Assembly (NCBI RefSeq): GCF_009176975.1
Contig: NZ_WEZG01000002.1
Location: 434,001 to 498,000, forward strand
DNA from: Aureimonas psammosilenae
Lineage (GTDB): Bacteria; Pseudomonadota; Alphaproteobacteria; Rhizobiales; Rhizobiaceae
Length of the DNA stretch: 64,000 nt
Direction of reading: 5' to 3'
The notes below the pieces were generated by a model that saw nothing but the letters and a program-made list of their open reading frames with translations, searched no databases and was not told the DNA's origin. This document shows positions 1 through 8,983 of the stretch, piece by piece. Numbering within the stretch: the first letter of the stretch is position 1; every line of letters starts with the position of its first letter. The position numbers were made by a program, and so were the translations under genes.

Positions 1-242
1 TCTTTCGGGCTTTCCGTCATTCCCAGTCTGCCAAGCGTTGGGCGGTGGAGCGTGATGACGACCATATGCAAAGCGCGATCGACATTTTCGCGGTGCCGAG
101 CGCCGACGATTCGGAAGGGGCGGTGTCGGCGGTGAGGGAAGGGCGGGGAACGCCGGTTCGCAATGCCGATGGCTTCACCGCCAAGCCGCCGCTGGCCATG
201 GCGCATATCGTGAATGCCGGTGCGGACCACGCTTTCGCCTGA
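1..242 (+). CDS. 3' end of an unidentified protein (partial)
   Basis: The frame is open from the first bases of the window (codons begin at base 3) and closes with TGA at 240-242, so this is the C-terminal part, about 79 residues, of a gene that starts upstream. I recognise no domain. The visible part is hydrophilic and ends in AGADHAFA. An internal GTG or ATG start is possible, but the uninterrupted upstream frame and the terminator that follows at 271-294 favour the tail of a longer gene. Confidence 0.5.
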   Translation, partial: FRAFRHSQSAKRWAVERDDDHMQSAIDIFAVPSADDSEGAVSAVREGRGTPVRNADGFTAKPPLAMAHIVNAGADHAFA

Positions 243-270
243 TCGGCCGCGGCATCATCTTCAAGACGCA

Positions 271-296
271 AGCCCGGCTCGAAGGCCGGGCTTTCT
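271..296. terminator. Intrinsic terminator between the unknown gene and the sugar transferase
   Basis: The arms AGCCCGGC (271-278) and GCCGGGCT (285-292) pair perfectly around a six-base loop, and T-rich sequence follows on the + strand. It sits between two convergent genes and can serve the + strand gene; the A-rich left side is short, so use by the minus-strand gene is less sure. Confidence 0.7.
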
Positions 297-302
297 GCTT
301 TT

Positions 303-1895
303 TCAGTAGGCGTTCTCGGCCCGGAAAAGGTGGATCGGCGTCAGAGCCAGGATTTTGACGTCGAAGAAGATCGACCACTTGTCGATATATTCGAGATCGT
401 AGTCGAACCGGCTTTTCAGCTTGTCCGGGTGGTCGATCTCGCCGCGATAACCGTTGATCTGCGCCCAGCCGGTGATGCCGGGTTTCACCCGGTGGCGGCT
501 GAAATAATCGTCGACGATCTCGATGAAGGCCTCGTTCGAACTCGACCGCGCATGGACGGCGTGCGGGCGGGGGCCGACGAGCGACAGGTCGCCGCGAACG
601 ACGTTCCAGAGTTGCGGCAGTTCATCGAGCGAGTTCTTGCGAATGAAGCGACCGACCGGGGTCACCCGCGCGTCGCCGCGCGTCACGACCTTCGCCGCGG
701 TCGGGTCCGCCATCTCGTGATACATCGAGCGGAACTTCAGAACCTCGATGATCTGGTTGTTGAAGCCATGGCGCTTCTGGCGGAAGAGCACCGGTCCCCT
801 CGAGTCCAGCTTGATCGCCATGGCCGTCGCCGCCAGAACCGGCGAAAGGGCGACCAGTGCCGCGCCGGCGATGACGATATCGAAGACGCGCTTGGCGATG
901 CTGTTCCATTCCGTGATCGGCCTGTCGAAGACTTCGAGCAGCGGCACCCGCCCCACATAGGACAGGGAGCGGGACGGAAAGCGCATCTGCGAGCTATGGC
1001 TCGACAGGCGAATATCGACGGGCAGGACCCAAAGGGTCTTGAGGAGTTCCAGGACGCGCTTCTCGGCCGTCACGGGGATCGTCACGATCAGCATGTCGAT
1101 ATGGGTGCGGCGCACGAACTCCACGAGTTCGCGCACATTGCCGAGTTTCGGGCAGCCGGCGACGCTGGCCGGCGAGCGACGGTCGTTGCGATCGTCGAAG
1201 ATTCCGCAGATCTTCAGATCGTTGTTCGGTTCCCGGTCGATTTCGGCGATCAGTTCCTCGGCCGCCGGCCCGCCGCCGACGATCACCGCGCGTCGCTCCA
1301 TGCGCCCGGCCTGTCTCCAAGCCCTGACTTTGAACCCGAGGCAGATGCGCAGCACCGTCAGGATGCCGAGCCCGCAGGCATACCAAAGCGCCAGCCAGGC
1401 GCGCGACAGGTCGTTCTGGATGCGCAGGAAAAAAATGCCGAGAGCGAGCGCCGCAAGGGCGACGGCCCATCCGGTGGCGACAGGAACGATCTGCCCGAAC
1501 CTTCGTCGGAAGGTCGCTGCGTCATAGCCGCCGAAGGCCTGGATCATGGAAACGCCGGCCAACGCTCCGCAGACGGAAACCACGGCGTAGCGGGCGAAGA
1601 GGGAGGGACCCGGCATGTCGTAGAAGGCGATCAGCGCGAGCGACAGACTGGCGAGGCACAGGAATTCGACGGTGCGCCAAAGCCCGGCCAACAGGGACGC
1701 GGAGATGACCTGCGTCGCGTAGCGTGTCGCCGCTTCGCTGGCGCGTTCGTTCAAGACCGTGGGCCCGGTCGGCGCGCTGACCTTCGTGGCGCGAATGGCG
1801 GCGGCCGAAAAGGGCAGGTGGGTTCGGGAAACGGGAATCGAGGACGCGTCGCGGAAGCCTGTTTCAGGCGTGTGCCGGTTCGTGATCGCTCCCAT
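303..1895 (-). CDS. Undecaprenyl-phosphate sugar-1-phosphate transferase (exopolysaccharide initiation, WcaJ/ExoY type)
   Basis: This integral membrane enzyme is expected to place the first sugar phosphate on undecaprenyl phosphate and so start a polysaccharide repeat unit. The 530-residue protein has several membrane segments in roughly residues 65-180, then a nucleotide-binding-like region (AVIVGGGPAAEELIAE near 203), then the C-terminal bacterial sugar transferase domain. That domain begins at KRVFDIVIAG (near 335) and contains LKFRSM, LDELPQLWNVVRGDLSLVGPRP and GYRGEID. I chose the ATG at 1895 because GGAGAG lies just upstream; a longer frame opens at 1973 without such a site. The export lipoprotein gene follows upstream on the same strand, which fits an exopolysaccharide locus. 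The sugar used (glucose or galactose) cannot be told. Confidence 0.9.
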   Translation of the reverse strand: MGAITNRHTPETGFRDASSIPVSRTHLPFSAAAIRATKVSAPTGPTVLNERASEAATRYATQVISASLLAGLWRTVEFLCLASLSLALIAFYDMPGPSLFARYAVVSVCGALAGVSMIQAFGGYDAATFRRRFGQIVPVATGWAVALAALALGIFFLRIQNDLSRAWLALWYACGLGILTVLRICLGFKVRAWRQAGRMERRAVIVGGGPAAEELIAEIDREPNNDLKICGIFDDRNDRRSPASVAGCPKLGNVRELVEFVRRTHIDMLIVTIPVTAEKRVLELLKTLWVLPVDIRLSSHSSQMRFPSRSLSYVGRVPLLEVFDRPITEWNSIAKRVFDIVIAGAALVALSPVLAATAMAIKLDSRGPVLFRQKRHGFNNQIIEVLKFRSMYHEMADPTAAKVVTRGDARVTPVGRFIRKNSLDELPQLWNVVRGDLSLVGPRPHAVHARSSSNEAFIEIVDDYFSRHRVKPGITGWAQINGYRGEIDHPDKLKSRFDYDLEYIDKWSIFFDVKILALTPIHLFRAENAY

Positions 1896-2042
1896 GTGCC
1901 GCTCTCCACGGATTTCTTGTTCCGCGCGACCGACGAGAGCGGTCGGGAATCGCCCGCCAGGGACGATCCGCAAGACCTTAGGCGAAGAGAGTTCCCGATC
2001 CGATAAAGGCGACGGCTAGGACTTTAGCGATCGGGCCGATGT

Positions 2043-2603
2043 TCAGAACCAGCGCTCGCGCACGTTGATCGTGTCGCCGGGCTGGATCGGGTCGGACGCC
2101 GGAACCCGGCCCGAAACGATCCGGCCGTTCACCTGGCGCGTCAGATCGACATCCGTGCGCGCGGCGCGGGGAGTGAAGCCGCCGGCGATGGCGACCGCCT
2201 TCTGCACCGTCATGCCGGGAACGTAGCTGTATTGGCCGCCTTGCGTCACCTCGCCCATGATGAAGAAGGGCCGGTAAGTGTCGACTTCCACCGCGACTTC
2301 CGGGTTGCGCAGGTAGCCGCCGGCGAGCTCGGTCGCGATGGCCTTTTCCAGCTCGTCCGTGGTTTGGCCGCGCGCCGGAACGTTGCCGACGAGCGGCATG
2401 GCGACATAGCCGCCCTTGTCGACCGAATAGCTGTTGGTAAGGCTCGCCTGCTCGAAGACGGTGACGCGCACGCGATCGCCGCTGTCCAGCCGATAGGGCT
2501 CGTTCAGGCTTTCGTGAATGGCAGGCGTTCCCACCTTGCCGGAAACGCAGCCGGAAAGGGCAGCGCCGAGGAAGATCGCGATCCCCAGATCTCGAAGCCG
2601 CAT
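2043..2603 (-). CDS. Wza/GumB-type polysaccharide export lipoprotein (short OPX protein)
   Basis: This is a periplasmic/outer-membrane component of polysaccharide export. The N-terminus is a lipoprotein signal with lipobox LSGC (Cys near residue 19). A polysaccharide-export domain (DSGDRVRVTVFEQ, then GYVAMPLVGNVPARGQT) is followed by one SLBB-like segment (VAVEVDTYRPFFIMGEV, then GMTVQKAVAIAGGFTPRA). At 186 residues it is the short rhizobial form, without the C-terminal helix that forms the pore in E. coli Wza. It is transcribed towards the sugar transferase, whose start lies about 150 bases downstream, and is divergent from the BY-kinase-like gene at 2789. Confidence 0.9.
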   Translation of the reverse strand: MRLRDLGIAIFLGAALSGCVSGKVGTPAIHESLNEPYRLDSGDRVRVTVFEQASLTNSYSVDKGGYVAMPLVGNVPARGQTTDELEKAIATELAGGYLRNPEVAVEVDTYRPFFIMGEVTQGGQYSYVPGMTVQKAVAIAGGFTPRAARTDVDLTRQVNGRIVSGRVPASDPIQPGDTINVRERWF

Positions 2604-2674
2604 GTCCCCGAACCTCGCGCAAAACTCGATGTCCCCCGCGCGTCGCTGGCAGGGGCGAGGCGATTAGTATCTCG

Positions 2675-2695
2675 TTAAGCTTACCGCTAAGTTAA
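2675..2695. promoter_or_regulatory. Near-palindrome between divergent polysaccharide genes
   Basis: TTAA-G-CTTA (2675-2683) and TAAGTTAA (2688-2695) pair around CCGC if one G is bulged out. It is the only AT-rich patch in this divergent intergenic region, so it may carry a promoter or operator. No regulator can be assigned. Confidence 0.3.
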
Positions 2696-2788
2696 CTGTC
2701 CTCGAGACGCGCGTGAGGACCCGCGTTTGACGAAGGGCTAACCAAGGAACGCGACAATCCGGCCATCGAGGAACGGTCGGGGACGGGC

Positions 2789-3505
2789 ATGGGTATCGGG
2801 TCGGGTTTGCGCAATCTCCTGAAGCGGCGCCCTGTTTCGGGCGCTTCTCCGCAGACCGTTGCCCCGGATGCAGTCGCTGCACCGATCGAAGCGCCCGCGG
2901 CCTTCGTGGAAGCGCCCCCGGTCTCGGATATCGTGACGCTGGCGGAACTCGGCGACGCGATGCGGGCGGCCAAGATCGCGCGGGTCCTCCTCGTCGGAAC
3001 GCCGGAAGCGAACCGGGCCGCCGGCGTGCTTCTCGCGCGGCGGCTGGCGGGCGCGGGCGCTTCCACGGTGCTGGTGGATTTCGCCGATCCGTTGGGCGCC
3101 GCGAGCGACATGGGCGCGATCGGCTGGCCCGAGGACGTCGCCACCATGGCGGCGAGCCCGTCGACCTTCGCCCACGCCATCCACCGCGATCGTTCCGGCC
3201 GCACGCATGTCCTGGCCGCCCGGCTTTTCGAAACGAGCACGCCGAAGGAGGCGGTCGAGGAGGCCGCAGCGGCCGTGTTGGCCGCCTTGTCGCAGGCCTA
3301 TTCGCGAAGCGTCGTGGTGTTCGGCGAGGTGCCGTTCGAACTCCTGCCTGCTCTCGTTGATGAGAACACGGCGCTCGTTCTGCCGGACGATGGCGGGCTA
3401 AGCGGTCAGGCTTCGATGCGGGAGCGTCTCGCGCTGTTCGGCTTCGCCGATCTCGTCACGCTCGCTTTGCCGGCGATGCCGGTCGCGCAGGCCAAAGCCG
3501 CCTGA
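2789..3505 (+). CDS. BY-kinase-like (CpsD/CapB-fold) protein with degenerate P-loop
   Basis: I read this 238-residue protein as a relative of bacterial tyrosine autokinases/polysaccharide co-polymerase ATPases. The segment VLLVGTPEANRAAGVLLARR (near 69-88) lies where a Walker A loop (GxxxxGK[ST]) is expected. It is followed by a Walker A' like strand (STVLVDFADP), and then by WPEDVATMAASPSTFAHAIH and DRSGRTHVLAA, which resemble the family pattern in which a small loop is followed by 'HRDxxSGLxVLPAG'. The invariant Lys and Ser/Thr are absent, so ATP binding is doubtful. There is no C-terminal Tyr cluster. The position beside Wza-type and sugar transferase genes supports a role in exopolysaccharide assembly or its control. 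The family call is from pattern only. Confidence 0.6.
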   Translation: MGIGSGLRNLLKRRPVSGASPQTVAPDAVAAPIEAPAAFVEAPPVSDIVTLAELGDAMRAAKIARVLLVGTPEANRAAGVLLARRLAGAGASTVLVDFADPLGAASDMGAIGWPEDVATMAASPSTFAHAIHRDRSGRTHVLAARLFETSTPKEAVEEAAAAVLAALSQAYSRSVVVFGEVPFELLPALVDENTALVLPDDGGLSGQASMRERLALFGFADLVTLALPAMPVAQAKAA

Positions 3506-3512
3506 CTCGTCT

Positions 3513-3737
3513 TCAGCGGGGAGGGCGGGCCTTGCCCGAATAGCCCTCCATCCAGCGGATCAGAAGGGCGGCCGGCGCCACCCACAGGAGCCCGCTGACC
3601 AGGAAGAAGGCGAGGTGCACCCAGCCGCTCGACTGCCCGAGATAAAGCGAAGCGAAGGCCGTCGCGAAGATCGCGTAGACGATGACGATGAGGACGATCA
3701 AAACCGTCCCGACCAGTTTGCGGACGCGCAGACGCAT
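3513..3737 (-). CDS. DUF2842 small membrane protein
   Basis: The 74-residue protein has a basic N-terminus (MRLRVRKLVG) and two membrane segments (TVLIVLIVIVYAIFATAFAS and HLAFFLVSGLLWVAPAALLI), ending in RWMEGYSGKARPPR. This is the DUF2842 pattern of alphaproteobacteria; function unknown. The ATG at 3737 has GGGAGAAG upstream. A longer frame to 3902 is rejected because it adds a basic, low-complexity stretch. The gene is divergent from ctaA, which starts about 160 bases away; DUF2842 genes are often seen beside respiratory assembly genes. Confidence 0.8.
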   Translation of the reverse strand: MRLRVRKLVGTVLIVLIVIVYAIFATAFASLYLGQSSGWVHLAFFLVSGLLWVAPAALLIRWMEGYSGKARPPR

Positions 3738-3900
3738 GGCTCTTCTCCCGGTAGGCGGTTTATGACGGCCCGCTTGGCGAAACACCAGAGCCCATCGCCT
3801 GCGGCCCCAATGGCGCTTGCGTCCTTTCCGCGTTCGGGCCAAACCCGAGCGGTCCGGCGTGCGACCCGCGCGCCATGTTGCGGATCGACCCTCGCCGACC

Positions 3901-4977
3901 ATGACAAGCGCTTCTCTCCCTTCCGACTATTCGCCGCCGCGTTTCCATTCCCGTACCACCCGGCCGGTTCGCTGGTGGCTCTACGCCGTCGCCCTCATGG
4001 TGTTCGCGATCGTTCTCGTGGGCGGTGCGACGCGGCTGACGGAAAGCGGCTTGTCGATCACGGAATGGAAGCCGATCCACGGCGTCGTGCCGCCGTTGTC
4101 GGCCGCCGAATGGCAGGAGGAATTCGACCTCTACCGCCAGATTCCGCAATATCAGCAGATCAACAGGGGCATGAGCCTCGACGAGTTCAAGACGATCTTC
4201 TGGTGGGAATGGACGCACCGCGTGCTGGCCCGGCTCGTCGGCCTCGTCTTCGCTTTGCCGCTGGCCTTCTTCTGGGCGACCGGGCGTCTGCACCCCAAGC
4301 TGAAGCCGCGTCTTCTCGGCATCCTGGCGCTCGGCGCGCTGCAGGGCGGCATCGGCTGGTGGATGGTGGCCTCCGGCCTCGTGAACCGTACCGATGTCAG
4401 CCAATACCGGCTGGCCGTGCATCTGACGACCGCCTGCCTGATCTTCGCCGCGACCTTGTGGGTGGCGCGGGGGCTGGCGCGTCATTCCGATGACATCCCG
4501 CCGTCCTCGGGCTCGGTCTATGCGGCCGGCTTCATCCTCTTCCTGGCCATGTGCCAGATCTATCTCGGGGGTCTGGTCGCCGGTTTGAACGCGGGTCTGA
4601 CGTTCAACACGTGGCCGCTGATGGACGGGCGTTTGTTGCCCGACGGGCTGCTGACCATGCAGCCGGCATGGCGGAACTTCTTCGAGAACGTGATGACCGT
4701 CCAGTTCGTACACCGTCTCGGCGCTTATCTCCTCCTCGCCGTCGTGGCGATCCACGCCGTCGCCGCCTTTCTGCAAGCGCCCGGCACGACGCATTCCCGC
4801 CGGGCCTTCGTCCTGCTGGGGCTGGTGCTTTGCCAAGCCGCGCTCGGCATCACGACGCTGCTTCTCGCCGTGCCGATCGGCTGGGCGCTTCTCCATCAGG
4901 CGGGCGCGCTGATCGTGCTGGGCTTTGCTGTCGCCCATGCGAGGGGCCTTGCCGGCCCCTACGCCTTCGCGCGCTGA
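3901..4977 (+). CDS. ctaA: Heme A synthase, COX15/CtaA family
   Basis: The enzyme converts heme O to heme A for cytochrome c oxidase in the inner membrane. The 358-residue protein has about eight membrane helices. Family motifs are clear: [18 protein letters not shown] after the first helix, [17 protein letters not shown] (conserved His), [21 protein letters not shown], and the second-half histidines [10 protein letters not shown] and LLHQAGA. I chose the ATG at 3901 (MTSASLPS) because family proteins begin shortly before the first helix; a GTG at 3817 would add 28 atypical residues. It is convergent with argC, with six bases between the stops. Confidence 0.93.
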   Translation: MTSASLPSDYSPPRFHSRTTRPVRWWLYAVALMVFAIVLVGGATRLTESGLSITEWKPIHGVVPPLSAAEWQEEFDLYRQIPQYQQINRGMSLDEFKTIFWWEWTHRVLARLVGLVFALPLAFFWATGRLHPKLKPRLLGILALGALQGGIGWWMVASGLVNRTDVSQYRLAVHLTTACLIFAATLWVARGLARHSDDIPPSSGSVYAAGFILFLAMCQIYLGGLVAGLNAGLTFNTWPLMDGRLLPDGLLTMQPAWRNFFENVMTVQFVHRLGAYLLLAVVAIHAVAAFLQAPGTTHSRRAFVLLGLVLCQAALGITTLLLAVPIGWALLHQAGALIVLGFAVAHARGLAGPYAFAR

Positions 4978-4983
4978 AGGGTT

Positions 4984-5907
4984 CTAGTTCTTCAGCATCA
5001 GGTCGAGGTTCTGCACGGCGGCACCGGACGCGCCCTTGCCGAGATTGTCGAGCAGCGCCACGAGGTTGACGAGGTGGCCGTCCGGCGAGGCGAAGACGAA
5101 AAGCTTCATGCGGTCGGTGCCTGCAAGTTCGGTCGGATCGATCCGCTTGATGGCGGCGGCTTCCTTCGCGTCCACCACCGTCACGAGGTCCTGGCCGGCG
5201 TAGTGCTCGGCGAGGGCCGCGTGGAAGTCGGCGGGGGTCGCCTTGCCGTCCTCGATGCGGATCGGCACCTGCACGATCATGCCTTGCGCGAAACGACCGA
5301 CGGAGGGCGCGAAGAGGGGATCGGCGGCCAGCATGCCATAGGTGCGCATTTCCGGCAGATGCTTGTGCCGGAGGTCGAGACCATAAAGGAAATGTGGCGC
5401 GGCGATGTGGTCCGGGTTGGCGGCATCTTCCATCTGCGCGATCATCTGCTTGCCGCCTCCGGTATAGCCCGACACGGCGTTGACGGAGACCGGATAGTCC
5501 TCGGCGACGAGGCCCGCCGCGCGAAGGGGGCGCAGAAGCGCGATTGCGCCTGTCGGATAACAGCCGGGATTGGCGACGCGAGATGACGCGGCGATTCGTT
5601 CGCCTTGGCGTTTGTCCATCTCGGCGAAGCCATAGACCCAGTTCGGGTCCGTACGGTGCGCCGTCGAGGTGTCGATGATCTTCGTCTTGTTCGAGCCGAT
5701 CAGCGTCACCGCCTCGCGCGACGCGTCGTCCGGCAGGCAGAGAATGGCGACATCTGCCGAGTTCAGAAGATCCTCGCGCATCGCGGCGTTGCGCCGCTCG
5801 GCCTCGGGGATGGACAGAAGCTCGACGTCGCGCCGGCCCGCCATGCGCTGGCGGATCTGAAGCCCCGTCGTGCCGTGTTCGCCGTCGATGAAGATGCGCG
5901 GTGCCAT
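4984..5907 (-). CDS. argC: N-acetyl-gamma-glutamyl-phosphate reductase (short type 2)
   Basis: This catalyses the third step of arginine biosynthesis, NADPH-dependent reduction of N-acetylglutamyl phosphate. The 307-residue length and start [20 protein letters not shown] are those of the short alphaproteobacterial class. The catalytic Cys is in [10 protein letters not shown] (near residue 117), and SGYTGGGK follows. I placed the start at the ATG at 5907 since the longer frame precedes the nucleotide-binding strand. It lies four bases after the speB stop, so it is probably cotranscribed with speB. Confidence 0.95.
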   Translation of the reverse strand: MAPRIFIDGEHGTTGLQIRQRMAGRRDVELLSIPEAERRNAAMREDLLNSADVAILCLPDDASREAVTLIGSNKTKIIDTSTAHRTDPNWVYGFAEMDKRQGERIAASSRVANPGCYPTGAIALLRPLRAAGLVAEDYPVSVNAVSGYTGGGKQMIAQMEDAANPDHIAAPHFLYGLDLRHKHLPEMRTYGMLAADPLFAPSVGRFAQGMIVQVPIRIEDGKATPADFHAALAEHYAGQDLVTVVDAKEAAAIKRIDPTELAGTDRMKLFVFASPDGHLVNLVALLDNLGKGASGAAVQNLDLMLKN

Positions 5908-5911
5908 GGGA

Positions 5912-6859
5912 TCAAGCCGCCTTCTTTTCCGCCAGAATGCCGATGAGGTACATGGCGACCGTCGCGCCCGCAATCGCCGTGATGTCGGCATGGTCGAAGG
6001 GCGGCGAGACTTCCACCACGTCCGCGCCGACGACAGCCAAGTTCTTCAGATGGTGCAGAACGGCCAGCATCTTGGCGCTGGACGGACCGCCGGCGACCGG
6101 CGTGCCGGTGCCGGGCGCGAAGGCGGCATCCAGACAATCGATGTCGAAGGTCAGATAAACGTTCGTGCCACCGGTGCGCTCGTAGATGCGCTTGGCGATG
6201 GCAAGGCTCGTCAGGTCCTCCACCTCGTTGCCGTGGATGATCTCCATACCCAAGGTTTCGGGCGCATGGGTGCGGATGCCGATCTGGATGGACGTGTCCG
6301 GGTCGACCAGACCCTGACGCACCGCGCCGGTCAGGAACGAGCCGTGGTCAATCCGCTCACCGGCCGTCGGCCAGGTATCCTGATGGGCGTCGAAATGGAC
6401 GAGCGACATCTTCCCGTGCTTTTCGGCATGGGCCTGGAGAAGCGGGAAGGTGATCGAATGGTCACCGCCGAGCGTCAGCAGAAAGCCGGTCTCGCTCAGG
6501 AGGCGGGAGGCCTCGCCACGGATCGTCTCGTGGACGGTTTCTGGCAGGCGATAATCGAGAAGGCAGTCTCCGTAATCGACCACCGACAACGCCTCGAAGA
6601 GGTCGCGCATGAAGGGATATTGCGGATCGTTGTCGAAGATCTGCGAGGCGCGGCGGATGGCGGCCGGTCCGAAGCGCGCGCCCGGCCGGTTGGAAACGGA
6701 AGCGTCGAACGGGATGCCCCAGACAGTGACGTCGGCCCCTTCCGGGCGCTTCGTCAGCTTGCGGCGCATGAATGAGGCGATGCCGGCATAGGTCGGGTCG
6801 CCGGCGGCGCCGAGCGTCTCCGTCGCGGTGAAGGCGTGATCGATGGTCTTAGCCGCCAT
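5912..6859 (-). CDS. speB: Agmatinase / arginase-family ureohydrolase
   Basis: This manganese enzyme of the ureohydrolase family is expected to split agmatine to putrescine and urea. The 315-residue protein shows the metal-binding signatures [22 protein letters not shown] and [18 protein letters not shown]. The neighbouring argC and the ribosomal pair rplM-rpsI reproduce an arrangement common in Rhizobiales. The exact substrate (agmatine, guanidinobutyrate or another guanidino compound) cannot be fixed from the sequence. Confidence 0.88.
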   Translation of the reverse strand: MAAKTIDHAFTATETLGAAGDPTYAGIASFMRRKLTKRPEGADVTVWGIPFDASVSNRPGARFGPAAIRRASQIFDNDPQYPFMRDLFEALSVVDYGDCLLDYRLPETVHETIRGEASRLLSETGFLLTLGGDHSITFPLLQAHAEKHGKMSLVHFDAHQDTWPTAGERIDHGSFLTGAVRQGLVDPDTSIQIGIRTHAPETLGMEIIHGNEVEDLTSLAIAKRIYERTGGTNVYLTFDIDCLDAAFAPGTGTPVAGGPSSAKMLAVLHHLKNLAVVGADVVEVSPPFDHADITAIAGATVAMYLIGILAEKKAA

Positions 6860-6892
6860 GGTCCGTCCATTCGCGTGTTCGATTGACCAAAC

Positions 6893-6922
6893 AAAAAAGG
6901 CCGCGGATCGCTCCGCGGCCTT
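6893..6922 (-). terminator. Terminator of the rplM-rpsI operon
   Basis: The arms AAGGCCGCGG (6897-6906) and CCGCGGCCTT (6913-6922) pair perfectly. Read on the minus strand, the hairpin is followed by six T. It lies just after the rpsI stop and before the speB start. Confidence 0.9.
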
Positions 6923-6946
6923 CGGGTTCGAAACGAAGCGCTTCTC

Positions 6947-7417
6947 TTAGCGCTTCGAGAACTGGAAGGAGCGGCGGGCCTTCGCCTTGCCGTACTTCTT
7001 GCGCTCGACCACGCGGCTGTCGCGCGTCAGGAAGCCGCCCTTCTTCAGAACGGGGCGCAGGCCCGGCTCATAATAGGTCAGCGCCTTGGAGATTCCGTGA
7101 CGGACCGCACCGGCCTGGCCGGACAGACCGCCGCCGGCCACCGTCGCGACGATGTCGAACTGGCCGTCGCGGGCCGCCGCGACGATCGGCTGCTGCAGAA
7201 CCATCTGGAGGACGGGGCGCGCGAAGTAGGCCTCGAACTCCTTGTTGTTCACGGTGATCTTGCCGCTGCCGGGCTTGACCCAGACGCGGGCGACCGCGTC
7301 CTTGCGCTTGCCGGTGGCATAGGCGCGGCCTTGGGCGTCGATCTTCTGGACGTGAACCGGGGCGTCAGCGACCGTCTCGACCTGCTGGAGGTCCTGAAGG
7401 GAGTTGAGCTGCGACAT
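6947..7417 (-). CDS. rpsI: Small ribosomal subunit protein uS9
   Basis: S9 binds the 3' domain of 16S rRNA, and its C-terminal tail reaches the P-site tRNA. The 156-residue protein has a short N-terminal extension and then the conserved body: [39 protein letters not shown], and the basic end [21 protein letters not shown]. Its start codon overlaps the rplM stop by one base (TGATG), which indicates translational coupling. Confidence 0.98.
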   Translation of the reverse strand: MSQLNSLQDLQQVETVADAPVHVQKIDAQGRAYATGKRKDAVARVWVKPGSGKITVNNKEFEAYFARPVLQMVLQQPIVAAARDGQFDIVATVAGGGLSGQAGAVRHGISKALTYYEPGLRPVLKKGGFLTRDSRVVERKKYGKAKARRSFQFSKR

Positions 7418-7881
7418 CAGGCGGCCCTCTTGTTCTTCGAGTTCAGGGCCGCGACGTCGAGCGACTCGGGCTTCTGAGCCTCATGCGGGTGGGACGAGCC
7501 GGTGTAAACGCGAAGGTTGCGAAGCTGCTGGCGAGCAAGCGGGCCCTCGGGAAGCATGCGCTCCACGGCCTTTTCCACGACGCGCTCCGGAAAGCGGCCT
7601 TCGAGGATCTGGCGCGCCTTGCGCTCCTTGATGCCGCCCGGATGGCCGGTGTGCCAATAGTAGGTCTTGTCGGTATATTTCTTACCGGTGAAGACCACCT
7701 TGTCGGCATTCACGATGATGACGTTGTCGCCATCGTCGATATGCGGGGTGTAGGTGGCCTTGTGCTTGCCACGAAGGCGAAGCGCGACGAGAGAGGCGAG
7801 GCGGCCGACGACGAGCCCTTCGGCGTCGATCAGAATCCACTTCTTCTCTACCGTCTCGTTTTTCTGCGAGAAGGTCTTCAT
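7417..7881 (-). CDS. rplM: Large ribosomal subunit protein uL13
   Basis: L13 is an early-assembly 50S protein. The 154-residue protein shows [55 protein letters not shown] and [19 protein letters not shown]. It is the first gene of the rplM-rpsI operon; AGGA lies upstream of the ATG at 7881. Confidence 0.98.
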   Translation of the reverse strand: MKTFSQKNETVEKKWILIDAEGLVVGRLASLVALRLRGKHKATYTPHIDDGDNVIIVNADKVVFTGKKYTDKTYYWHTGHPGGIKERKARQILEGRFPERVVEKAVERMLPEGPLARQQLRNLRVYTGSSHPHEAQKPESLDVAALNSKNKRAA

Positions 7882-8192
7882 CGAGAAATCCTAAGGATAT
7901 TGCGGGGCGACGCCGCGTCCGTCCGGATGCGCCGAAGAGGATGCGGCACGCGCCGCTGCGTCTGGGGTGTCATTAGCGGTTGACGGCGCCGCTCGTCAAG
8001 CCCGCTCTGCAGAAGCCATATATGGAAAATCTAGCGAAAACAGCGGTCTATAAATGAAGTAACTGGATACCGTACCGATTTTGCCGCACTACGACGCTTG
8101 GAAGCGTGCTTGCTTCCCTTGTTCGCGCTTGTTTGGCGCCTAGCATGGAGGGCAATCGCTAGGGGCGAGGACCAAGTGAAGGAGACGAAGCG
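7882..8192. other. Divergent intergenic region upstream of rplM and the CoA-binding gene
   Basis: No coding frame in these 311 bases looks real. The region holds the rplM 5' leader and a sigma70-like promoter (7971-7999). An AT-rich stretch at 8020-8090 probably carries the rightward promoter. I saw no clear ribosomal-protein leader structure by eye. Confidence 0.5.
7971..7999 (-). promoter_or_regulatory. Sigma70-like promoter of rplM-rpsI
   Basis: On the minus strand, TTGACG (7994-7999) and CTAATG (7971-7976) are separated by 17 bases, the ideal spacing. The transcript would start about 80 bases before the rplM ATG. Confidence 0.55.
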
Positions 8193-8621
8193 ATGCCGAT
8201 CCAAGAGCCTTCCGCCGACGATCTCCGCCGCATCCTGACCGGGGTGAAGACCATCGCCATGGTCGGCGCGAGCCCCAAGCCCGAGCGACCGTCCTTCGGC
8301 GTGCTGCACTTCCTTCTGGAACGGGGTTACCGCGTTTATCCGATTAATCCCGGCCAAGTCGGCAAGCCCATCCTCGGCACCGTCTTCTATCCCGACCTCG
8401 CGAGCGTGCCCGAGCCGATCGACATGGTGGACGTGTTTCGCGCGAGCGACGCGGTGCGCAGCGTGGTGGAGGAGGCGCTGGTGCTCGATCCCTTGCCGAA
8501 GGTGATCTGGACGCAGCTCGACGTGCGCGACGACGACGCGGCAGAGCGGGCAGCGGCGGCCGGCATCGAAGTCGTCATGGATCGTTGCCCGAAGATCGAA
8601 TACGCTCGTCTCGGATTTTGA
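8193..8621 (+). CDS. CoA-binding domain protein (YccU family)
   Basis: This 142-residue protein consists of one Rossmann-like CoA-binding domain. TIAMVGASPKPERPSFGVLH (near 22-41) is the typical first loop, followed by GYRVYPINPGQVGKPILG, PIDMVDVFRAS and VIWTQLDVRDDDAAERAAAAG, then MDRCPKIEY. The physiological role of the family is not established. The ATG has AAGGAG upstream at about 8179. It is followed by the toxin-antitoxin genes on the same strand. Confidence 0.88.
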   Translation: MPIQEPSADDLRRILTGVKTIAMVGASPKPERPSFGVLHFLLERGYRVYPINPGQVGKPILGTVFYPDLASVPEPIDMVDVFRASDAVRSVVEEALVLDPLPKVIWTQLDVRDDDAAERAAAAGIEVVMDRCPKIEYARLGF

Positions 8622-8674
8622 GATCCTTGGATGCGGAGCGGTTGGGTTTTCCTTCCGCAGACGGAGATGAGCTG

Positions 8675-8983
8675 ATGGGCACCGTGACCATATCGCTTCC
8701 CGACCCGATGGTGGATTGGGTCGAAGGCCAGATCCGGGACGGCGTTTATCCGAGCCTCAACGACTACTTCCGAACGCTGGTGATCCGGGACAAGGCTGAA
8801 ACGCAGACGACGGAAGGAACCGATGATGGTTCCCCGCCGCCCGACGAGCGCCCGTACACGATCGAAGCAGTACGCCAGATCGTCCGCGATGCGCGGGCAA
8901 GCGGTGTCGGCTCCAAAACGGTGAAGGATATCGCCGAAGAGGCAAAGGCGGTCGTGCGCGAACGCGGCCGCCTGCGTGGCTAG
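8675..8983 (+). CDS. parD: ParD-like antitoxin
   Basis: This is the antitoxin of a type II module: a ribbon-helix-helix DNA-binding N-terminus (MGTVTISLPDPMVDWVEGQI, then YPSLNDYFRTLVIRDKAE) and a longer acidic/charged tail expected to wrap the toxin. At 102 residues it is longer than the usual 80-90 of ParD. The ATG at 8675 has GGAG upstream; an in-frame ATG-like start at 8585 would overlap the previous gene and lies outside the domain. Such antitoxins repress their own promoter. It overlaps the toxin gene by eight bases. Confidence 0.82.
   Translation: MGTVTISLPDPMVDWVEGQIRDGVYPSLNDYFRTLVIRDKAETQTTEGTDDGSPPPDERPYTIEAVRQIVRDARASGVGSKTVKDIAEEAKAVVRERGRLRG

Noticed and set aside
330-2006. 558-residue open frame on the + strand
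   Set aside because: It is the antisense of the well-supported sugar transferase and has an amino-acid mix typical of a shadow frame in GC-rich DNA.
3817-3900. N-terminal extension of ctaA from a GTG start
   Set aside because: The extra 28 residues are basic and unlike the family, and ATG 3901 gives the normal start just before helix 1.
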